DNA from: an uncultured Campylobacter sp.
GTDB lineage: Bacteria > Campylobacterota > Campylobacteria > Campylobacterales > Campylobacteraceae
Length of the DNA: 28,165 bases
Direction of reading: 5' to 3'
NCBI RefSeq assembly: GCF_938039205.1
Contig: NZ_CALHVM010000019.1
Coordinates: 1-28,165 of the forward strand
Each line of letters begins with the position of its first letter. Within the stretch, counting starts at the first letter, position 1. Under the pieces are notes generated by a model. That model had not been told where the DNA came from, made no database searches, and was given only the letters and a program-made list of their open reading frames with translations. Both the position numbers and the translations under genes were made by a program. This document shows, one piece after another, positions 1 to 5,377 of the stretch.

Positions 1-2
1 GC

Positions 3-83
3 TGCGCAAACGGCGTGAGCGTCGTAAATATCGACAACGGCTTCGGCGCCGCGTACAACGCGAGCCTGATAAATCATCTCTGA
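3..83 (+). CDS. larB: C-terminal tail of LarB-like nickel-pincer cofactor biosynthesis protein (partial)
   Basis: The window opens inside a reading frame whose last 26 residues are readable and end in a TGA at 81-83. They contain GVSVVNIDNGFGAAY, which matches from memory the conserved C-terminal end of LarB, the carboxylase/hydrolase of the PurE (NCAIR mutase)-like fold that acts on nicotinic acid adenine dinucleotide in making the nickel-pincer nucleotide cofactor of lactate racemase. Only the tail is present, so no active-site residue can be checked and a related AIR-carboxylase-like protein cannot be excluded. The next gene starts 51 bases downstream on the same strand with its own ribosome site, so the two may be co-transcribed. 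Confidence 0.6.
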   Translation, partial: CANGVSVVNIDNGFGAAYNASLINHL

Positions 84-134
84 ATTTACGCCGCATGCGA
101 GGTAAATTTAACGGCTAAATTTAAAAGGAAAGCG

Positions 135-572
135 TTGCGAGAGGAAAATTTAAGAGAGCAAAAAAGCGCCGCAAGGCTCGTGCAAAAGCCGCAAATAAGA
201 CAAAGCGCGCGAACGAGGCTAGCGTTTTTAGCCGCGGCGGTTTTGATTTTAGCGATCGAAATTTACATAGCGATCTGCGTAAAGGACGGCTTCGTGCGCC
301 ACTACGCGGGCGACGTTTTGGCGGTTATCTTGCTTTACGCTTTGGCTCGGGCTGCATTTAGCGCGCCGCCATCAAATTTGCCGCTTAAAATTTTCGCATT
401 TGCGGCGGCTTTGGAGCTCGCGCAGTATTTTGGTGCAGTGCAAATTTTAGGCATAGAAAATAAAATTTTAAAAGTAATGATCGGCGGGACGTTTGATTTT
501 GCCGACCTACTCTGCTACGCTGCGGGCTGCGTCCTGGCGGGCGTTTATGAAAAATTTGAAAGTAAAATTTAG
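135..572 (+). CDS. DUF2809 family small membrane protein
   Basis: A 145-residue protein with four likely membrane helices (about residues 27-50, 58-75, 84-100 and 118-137). The stretch RHYAGDVLAVILLYAL followed later by FAAALELAQYF and by GGTFDFADLLCYAAG is the DUF2809 pattern (short inner-membrane proteins of unknown function). I chose the TTG at 135 because AAAGGAA lies seven bases before it and no better-placed ATG exists; the first 25 residues are basic and polar. It sits between the LarB tail and ttdA, ending 13 bases before the ttdA start, so it is probably in one transcript with ttdAB. No function is known for the family; a link to the dehydratase is only positional. Confidence 0.75.
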   Translation: MREENLREQKSAARLVQKPQIRQSARTRLAFLAAAVLILAIEIYIAICVKDGFVRHYAGDVLAVILLYALARAAFSAPPSNLPLKIFAFAAALELAQYFGAVQILGIENKILKVMIGGTFDFADLLCYAAGCVLAGVYEKFESKI

Positions 573-585
573 CAAAGGAGAAGCG

Positions 586-1485
586 ATGGATAAAGAAAAA
601 GCCGTGCAAAAGATGACCGAGGTCATGGCGAAATTCGTCGGCTACACGGGCAAGGTGCTGCCTGACGACGTGACGGCGAAGCTGCTGGAGCTTAGTGAGC
701 GCGAGACACAGCCGCTGGCGAGAGAGATCTACAAAACGATGTTTGAAAACCAGCGCCTTGCAAAGGAGCTAGGCCGTCCGTCCTGCCAGGATACGGGCGT
801 GATCCAGTTTTTCGTGCGTTGCGGAGCGAACTTCCCGCTCATCGGCGAGCTTGAGGAGCTGCTGCGAGAGGCCGTACTGAGAGCGACGTGCGAAGCTCCG
901 CTGCGCCACAACAGCGTCGAGACATTTGACGAGTACAACACCGGAAAAAACGTCGGCAAAGGCACGCCGAGCGTATTTTGGGAGATCGTGCCGGATAGCA
1001 GCGAGTGCGAGATCCACACCTACATGGCTGGCGGCGGCTGTAGCCTGCCCGGCAAGGCGACCGTGCTGATGCCGGGCATGGGCTACGAGGGCGTCGTGAA
1101 ATTTGTGATGGATATAATGACCAGCTACGGCATAAACGCCTGTCCGCCGCTGCTAGTGGGCATAGGCGTGGGTACCTCGATCGACGTGGCATCCTTGCTA
1201 TCTAAAAAAGCGCTGATGAGGCCGCTAGGCTCGCGAAATCCAAACGACCGCGCCGCGCTAACCGAAAAGCTGCTCGAAGAGGGCATAAATAAAATCGGCC
1301 TAGGCCCGCAAGGCATGAGCGGCGCAAGCTCGGTTATGGGCGTGCATATCGAAAACTGCGCCCGCCACCCAAGCGTCATCGCCGTCGCCGTAAACGTGGG
1401 CTGCTGGTCGCACCGCAAAGGCCACATCGTCTGGGACGCGGAGCTAAATTTTGCCGTAAAATCACACAAGGAGTTCGCGCTATGA
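586..1485 (+). CDS. ttdA: L(+)-tartrate dehydratase / class I fumarase, alpha subunit
   Basis: A 299-residue alpha subunit of a two-subunit, oxygen-sensitive [4Fe-4S] hydro-lyase that dehydrates L-tartrate to oxaloacetate, or L-malate to fumarate in fumarase relatives. Sequence blocks follow E. coli TtdA closely: NRP-type SCQDTG (Cys67), APLRHN, MAGGGCSLPGKA, NACPPLLVG (Cys186), GLGPQGMSG and VGCWSHRKG (Cys273). The three cysteines are the expected cluster ligands. The ATG at 586 is preceded by AAAGGAG, and starting there gives the usual family length; a longer frame opens at 493 but overlaps the gene before it and has no ribosome site. The stop overlaps the ttdB start as ATGA, so the subunits are translationally coupled. 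Whether tartrate or malate/fumarate is the true substrate cannot be read from the sequence; resemblance favours the TtdA branch. Confidence 0.9.
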   Translation: MDKEKAVQKMTEVMAKFVGYTGKVLPDDVTAKLLELSERETQPLAREIYKTMFENQRLAKELGRPSCQDTGVIQFFVRCGANFPLIGELEELLREAVLRATCEAPLRHNSVETFDEYNTGKNVGKGTPSVFWEIVPDSSECEIHTYMAGGGCSLPGKATVLMPGMGYEGVVKFVMDIMTSYGINACPPLLVGIGVGTSIDVASLLSKKALMRPLGSRNPNDRAALTEKLLEEGINKIGLGPQGMSGASSVMGVHIENCARHPSVIAVAVNVGCWSHRKGHIVWDAELNFAVKSHKEFAL

Positions 1486-2093
1486 GTAAGAAAATTTTAA
1501 CCACGCCGATCGCGCCCGATGATCTAGCGGATATCAAAATCGGCGACGTGATCTACCTCAGCGGGCACATTGTCACCTGCCGCGACGTGCCGCACAGACG
1601 CGTCGTGCAGGAAGGCCGCGAGCTGCCGGTGGACATCAGAGGTGGCGCAATCCTGCACGCGGGGCCGATCATCAGAAAAACGGGCGAAAAAAGCTTTGAG
1701 ATGGTCTCTGTGGGGCCGACGACTAGCATGCGGATGGAGAAATTTGAGCGCGAGTTTATCGCTAAAACGGGCGTGCGCCTCATTGTCGGCAAAGGCGGCA
1801 TGGGTGAGGGCACGATGAGCGGCTGTAAGGAGTTTGGCGCGATACACTGCGTATTTCCCGCGGGCTGCGCGGTGGTGGCGGCTACGCAGGTCGAGCAGAT
1901 CGAAAGTGCCGACTGGACGGAACTTGGGATGCCAGAGACCTTGTGGAAATGCCGCGTGAAGGAGTTTGGCCCGCTCATCGTCTCGATCGACGCGCACGGA
2001 AATAATCTTTTTGAGCAAAACAAGGTCAAATTTAACGAGAAAAAGGACGCGGCACTGGCTGAAATTTTACCGCAAGTCGGGTTTATAAAGTAG
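1482..2093 (+). CDS. ttdB: L(+)-tartrate dehydratase / class I fumarase, beta subunit
   Basis: A 203-residue beta subunit that completes the active site of the TtdA enzyme. It tracks E. coli TtdB nearly from end to end: KKILTTPI at the N terminus, GDVIYLSG, VTCRDVPHRR, HAGPIIRK, MVSVGPTTSMRME, GKGGMG, FPAGCAVVAATQVE and SIDAHGNNL near the C terminus. The family length is about 200 residues, so it is complete. It begins four bases inside ttdA, the standard coupling for such subunit pairs. The cytoplasmic enzyme would feed or drain the C4-acid pool; a DASS-type carrier lies in the same window at 21957 but not in this operon (in E. coli the ttdT carrier is next to ttdAB). A terminator-like hairpin follows at 2157-2189. 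Confidence 0.9.
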   Translation: MSKKILTTPIAPDDLADIKIGDVIYLSGHIVTCRDVPHRRVVQEGRELPVDIRGGAILHAGPIIRKTGEKSFEMVSVGPTTSMRMEKFEREFIAKTGVRLIVGKGGMGEGTMSGCKEFGAIHCVFPAGCAVVAATQVEQIESADWTELGMPETLWKCRVKEFGPLIVSIDAHGNNLFEQNKVKFNEKKDAALAEILPQVGFIK

Positions 2094-2156
2094 CTAAATT
2101 TAATAAAATAGCCCATCAAATGCGCTTTAAATTTTACGTCAAAATTTACAAGATTT

Positions 2157-2189
2157 AGACTAAATTTAAAGCGCCTTTGAATTTAGTCT
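2157..2189. terminator. Hairpin between convergent ttdB and gntR
   Basis: AGACTAAATT at 2157-2166 pairs perfectly with AATTTAGTCT at 2180-2189, and the pairing continues inward by a T-G and three A-T pairs to leave a five-base GCGCC loop, so the stem is 14 pairs long. ATCTTTTTC follows on the plus strand. It lies between two converging genes and can serve as terminator for ttdB; the minus side lacks a clean U-run. Confidence 0.7.
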
Positions 2190-2215
2190 ATCTTTTTCAT
2201 TCTCGTCTTTAAATT

Positions 2216-2875
2216 TTAAAGGACGCTGTTTATCGAATCTTCTAAAATTTCTCGCGTTTTGATAGTATGCTTAGTGCTAAGTTTAATTAGTTTTTCCAAG
2301 TCCTTATCTTTATAAGCTTCTAATATCGCTCTGTGTTCACCATTAGATAGCTCGATGTGCGATTTTTTATACAGTAAAGATAGCGAGACATAAGGGATCG
2401 CAGCTGTTATTAAAGTTTCTACGATGTTAAACGTTCTGCCGCCGATTTCACTCTCCCAAAAACACTTATGAAAATCAGCGTTTAGCTGCGCCCACTCATT
2501 CACATCCTTACATTTTTCTATTTTTTGCTGAATACTCAAAGCTTTTTCAAAATATTCTTCACTGTAATTTTTAAATCCGTCAGCAATCAACTTCGACTCC
2601 AATAAAATCCTTAAATCATAAATTTCATTTGCATCTTTATAACAAAGCCCTTTAACAACAGCGCCCCTATATGGATCAAACCTTATTAATCCCTCAGTAG
2701 TAAGAATCTTCAAAGCTTCTCTTGCAGGCGTTTGACTGACATTAAATTTCTTTGAAATTTCGTTTTGCGTAAGTCTAGTCCCAGATTTTATTTTGCCATT
2801 TAATATCTCTTGGCTTAAATTATGAACGATAAATTCCGTAGTAGTCATAGGACGGTTTGAGCTATTGTATATCAT
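2216..2875 (-). CDS. GntR-family transcriptional regulator, FCD (FadR/VanR) subfamily
   Basis: A 219-residue DNA-binding regulator. Residues about 10-75 form the winged helix-turn-helix with the typical TRLTQNEISKKFNVSQTP and AREALKILTTEGLI blocks and a wing DPYRGAVV. Residues about 80-215 are the all-helical FCD ligand domain: DLRILLES at 87-94, DFH at 134-136, His181 in GEHRAILEAY and His203, the Asp/His set that binds a metal and usually a small organic acid. The ATG at 2875 has GGAG ten bases before it; an inner ATG (residue 10) is possible. The gene lies 69 bases downstream of the asparaginase on the same strand and has its own perfect -10 box. By context it should control the asparaginase and the divergent transporter, with aspartate, asparagine or a related acid as likely ligand (inference). 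Its DNA is visibly AT-rich: 19 of 60 bases are G+C in 2701-2760 against 42 of 60 in 1021-1080 of ttdA. Confidence 0.87.
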   Translation of the reverse strand: MIYNSSNRPMTTTEFIVHNLSQEILNGKIKSGTRLTQNEISKKFNVSQTPAREALKILTTEGLIRFDPYRGAVVKGLCYKDANEIYDLRILLESKLIADGFKNYSEEYFEKALSIQQKIEKCKDVNEWAQLNADFHKCFWESEIGGRTFNIVETLITAAIPYVSLSLLYKKSHIELSNGEHRAILEAYKDKDLEKLIKLSTKHTIKTREILEDSINSVL

Positions 2876-2901
2876 CTATGCAAATCTCCATTTTTGGAAG
2901 T

Positions 2902-2907
2902 ATTATA
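2902..2907 (-). promoter_or_regulatory. -10 box of gntR
   Basis: On the minus strand the gap between the asparaginase and gntR reads TTTTTTGTATAATACTTCC. TATAAT is a perfect -10 hexamer preceded by a T-run, the usual Campylobacter promoter style. GTATAATACTT (11 bases) also occurs at the transporter promoter (4012-4022), so the regulator may bind both and regulate itself. Confidence 0.6.
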
Positions 2908-2944
2908 CAAAAAAGCAATATTAAAATAGCCCAAACACTTAAAT

Positions 2945-3922
2945 TTAAAAATTTTCAAATTCGTTTTTGATCTCTTGTTGTGATACTTGATTTGCGATCA
3001 AAATCATAAGGAGTAATCTCGCTTTGACCGCAGATAACCATCCAGACATTACACATCCGCTATTTTGTAGATCAATCTCAGAGCCTTTGTATCCGTAAGT
3101 TTTAGTGGCGCACATACCGCTGCCGGTTCTTGAAGATACGACGACCGGAATTTTTAGTTTTTTTATCTCATCCATCATTTCAAACGACACGTGTCCTGCC
3201 CCAAAGCCATCTATAACAATGCCGTCAAATTTAGAACCTCCAATAAGCTTGATAATCTCTCCGTCGTTATCTAGATAGCTTTGCACTATAGCTACTTTCG
3301 GAAAAACTTCAGAAGGTAAAGAATAAATTTTCCTACTTATAGCACAAGATAGATATTTGGCGCTACCTTCTACCACCAGCCCCTGAATACCTGCATTTAC
3401 GGATACGAAAGTTTGTAACGAAAAAGTATTACTCTTGTGTACCCATTTGGCACTATGGATAGTATCGTTTAGTACTACCAAAACGCCTCTGTTTCTACTT
3501 TTTGGTTCAAGCGCGACGATTACCGACGCATATATATTACCTGCACCATCGGCACTTATATTATCGGCATTTCGCATAGCACCAGTTATTACTAGCGGAG
3601 AGGCTTCGTCCCATATTAAATTTAAAAAAAACGCACTTTCCTCTAGAGTGTCGGTTCCTTGCGTTATTACGACGCCATCGGCGCCGTTTTTTACTTGCTC
3701 CTTGGCCCATCGATAAACCAACACAAGATTGTCTAACTTCAAGCTACCACTTGGCAAGGCTAATATGGTTTCAGCTTTTATATCAGCCATATCTTTTAGT
3801 ACAGGAACAGCAGCAATCAAATCGGCGGCACTAAAACTTGGCTTTACTCCGCCTGCATTACCGCCCGCGCTCATGCAAATAGTTCCGCCTAACGCACCAA
3901 TTGAAATTTTAGGTTTTGACAT
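2945..3922 (-). CDS. Asparaginase (L-asparaginase/glutaminase family)
   Basis: A 325-residue amidohydrolase that would convert asparagine to aspartate and ammonia. The family catalytic set is in place and at canonical numbers: Thr14 in LGGTICMSA, Thr90-Asp91 in ITQGTDTLEES, and Lys163 in SAKWVHKSNT. There is no signal peptide, so the enzyme is cytoplasmic and is distinct from the secreted type II enzymes. The flexible N-terminal loop reads SAGGNAGGVKPSF, of the GGV-P type seen in a subset of proteobacterial asparaginases, so glutamine or another amide could be a side substrate. The ATG at 3922 follows AAAGGAG. Divergent to it is a multi-pass transporter and downstream is a GntR regulator, a compact uptake, hydrolysis and control module. 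The aspartate formed could go to fumarate for respiration (inference). The gene symbol is left out because ansA and ansB cannot be told apart safely. Confidence 0.88.
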   Translation of the reverse strand: MSKPKISIGALGGTICMSAGGNAGGVKPSFSAADLIAAVPVLKDMADIKAETILALPSGSLKLDNLVLVYRWAKEQVKNGADGVVITQGTDTLEESAFFLNLIWDEASPLVITGAMRNADNISADGAGNIYASVIVALEPKSRNRGVLVVLNDTIHSAKWVHKSNTFSLQTFVSVNAGIQGLVVEGSAKYLSCAISRKIYSLPSEVFPKVAIVQSYLDNDGEIIKLIGGSKFDGIVIDGFGAGHVSFEMMDEIKKLKIPVVVSSRTGSGMCATKTYGYKGSEIDLQNSGCVMSGWLSAVKARLLLMILIANQVSQQEIKNEFENF

Positions 3923-3954
3923 ACTCTCTCTCCTTTTTTTATTAAAATTATGAA

Positions 3955-4018
3955 ATTATACCACTTTTTTTATTATATATCAAATATTATATATAATATA
4001 TCAAAAAAGTGGTATAAT
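3955..4018. promoter_or_regulatory. Symmetric divergent operator/promoter of the asparaginase module
   Basis: ATTATACCACTTTTTT at 3955-3970 is the exact reverse complement of AAAAAAGTGGTATAAT at 4003-4018. Each arm ends in a perfect TATAAT, one facing the asparaginase (minus) and one facing the transporter (plus), so both promoters have identical 16-base upstream-to-minus-10 sequence. Between the arms lies a second perfect 16-bp palindrome, ATATTATATATAATAT at 3984-3999. The transporter arm continues into ACTT, giving the 16-mer AAGTGGTATAATACTT, symmetric at six of eight pairs and a reasonable GntR-type operator. The arms cannot be a terminator, because they lie upstream of both genes. Confidence 0.75.
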
Positions 4019-4055
4019 ACTTTCTAGCCAAAATTACATCATGAAAGGAGTAAAA

Positions 4056-5336
4056 ATGTTAGTCGCAGCACAGTGCATTATGGTGTTAACGCTATTGTTG
4101 ATGATAACTGGCAAAACACCACTTTATACTACAGCCATAGTAGGATCCGCTATTAGCACACTAGTGGCTGGTTTTCCAATCACTGGGGGCAAAGAAGTAG
4201 TTTCTTTAATGTCTTTAGTTAACGGTGGATTAAATCCGGTAATAGCCGATATGACGGGAATTTTAATGTTTATAGGCGTCATGCAAGCAAGCGGTTTCTT
4301 GGATGTTATAATTCGCAATATAGTAAGACTAGGCAACAAACTAGGCGGAGGTGCTGGAGTTGCTACCGCAGGCGGTATAGCTGCCGGAGTCATCGGAATG
4401 CTTACCGGTTTTACACAGCCTGCGATTACCGCCGTCATCACAGGAACAGCATCCACTAAGCTAGGCGTAGATCCGGATAGATCAGCGGGTATTCACGGAC
4501 ACGCTGGTATTCTTGGTAACTACGGCGGATTTACACATCCTACGCAAGTCGCTGTCATAGCCGTTACAAATATCGGCTTTGGCCTTATCAATGTAATCGG
4601 CACGCTGGTTTCTCTTTGCGTTTTTGCTTGCGCACTATTTAGACTAAAAAGAATACAGAAAAAAGAGGAAATTTCAATCTCTAAAGAAGAGATGGAGAAA
4701 ATTTCAAAAGAATTTGAAATAAATGACAGCGGAATTCCTGCGTGGAAAGCCTTTTTACCTTTTGTAATGTTATTTGCAGGTTTTATCCTTGGATATCCAG
4801 TCTTTATAGTAGGTATAGCAAGCGCTATCTTTACTATACTTCTATCGGCCTTAAGTTTTCAAAAAGGCGAAAATGATATGCTTGAAGGAGTTAGTAAAAT
4901 AGCAACCCCTTTAGTTGCAACTATAGGCTTTTTATTTATGAGCGGCGTCATTAAGCAAATAGGACTAGCTGCTGTTATCGGCGATCTTTTTACTCCTATG
5001 CTTACTCATGCTCCGCTTCAAAGTATGCTTTTAGTTTCGGCTTTAGCAGGGCTAGTTACGCAAAGCAACGCAGCATCCGTAGCCATAACTATACCTTTCT
5101 TGCAAGCTGCCCTTTCGCTAGGCACGGCTAGTCCGCTATCTCTAGCCGTCATGGCCGCTGGCGGTAGTGCGATGCTACAATATTATCTAACCGGCGGTCC
5201 GGTCGCAGCTCTTGCAACCGTTATCCCAGTTATTCCAAATTCCGAACTTAAGGCAGCAAACAAATTTCAGCGCCCAAATATGCTATTTGGACTAGCAGTT
5301 TTGTTTGTGTTGTCTTTTGTTTTTTCTATTTTTTAA
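4056..5336 (+). CDS. Multi-pass inner-membrane transporter (ion transporter superfamily-like), probably for the asparaginase substrate
   Basis: A 426-residue, very hydrophobic protein with roughly eleven to twelve membrane helices and one charged cytoplasmic loop near residues 195-235 (LKRIQKKEEISISKEEMEK). Glycine-rich re-entrant-looking stretches occur twice, GFTQPAITAVITGTAS near 125 and LVTQSNAASVAITIPFLQAA near 330; this inverted twofold pattern with a TQ-S/P-A motif recalls the gluconate/citrate/C4-dicarboxylate carriers of the ion transporter superfamily. It does not match DcuA, DcuB or the DASS carriers that I know. I place the start at 4056 because GAAAGGAG lies directly before it; the ATG at 4041 overlaps that ribosome site. 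The gene is divergent from asparaginase and shares its operator, so asparagine, glutamine or a dicarboxylate is the likely cargo. The family assignment is tentative. Confidence 0.7.
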   Translation: MLVAAQCIMVLTLLLMITGKTPLYTTAIVGSAISTLVAGFPITGGKEVVSLMSLVNGGLNPVIADMTGILMFIGVMQASGFLDVIIRNIVRLGNKLGGGAGVATAGGIAAGVIGMLTGFTQPAITAVITGTASTKLGVDPDRSAGIHGHAGILGNYGGFTHPTQVAVIAVTNIGFGLINVIGTLVSLCVFACALFRLKRIQKKEEISISKEEMEKISKEFEINDSGIPAWKAFLPFVMLFAGFILGYPVFIVGIASAIFTILLSALSFQKGENDMLEGVSKIATPLVATIGFLFMSGVIKQIGLAAVIGDLFTPMLTHAPLQSMLLVSALAGLVTQSNAASVAITIPFLQAALSLGTASPLSLAVMAAGGSAMLQYYLTGGPVAALATVIPVIPNSELKAANKFQRPNMLFGLAVLFVLSFVFSIF

Positions 5337-5342
5337 ACTTCA

Positions 5343-5377
5343 TAATGAGCTATCTTTTGGTAGCTCATTAATTTTTT
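5343..5377 (+). terminator. Rho-independent terminator of the transporter gene
   Basis: TAATGAGCTA at 5343-5352 pairs perfectly with TAGCTCATTA at 5361-5370 around an eight-base loop and is followed by ATTTTTT. It ends at the polA stop codon, so the two convergent genes share the space. Confidence 0.85.

Noticed and set aside
493..585. Extended N terminus for ttdA
   Set aside because: It overlaps the DUF2809 gene by 80 bases, and family length plus the AAAGGAG site favour the ATG at 586.
4041..4055. Earlier ATG for the transporter
   Set aside because: The codons overlap the ribosome site GAAAGGAG that serves the ATG at 4056.
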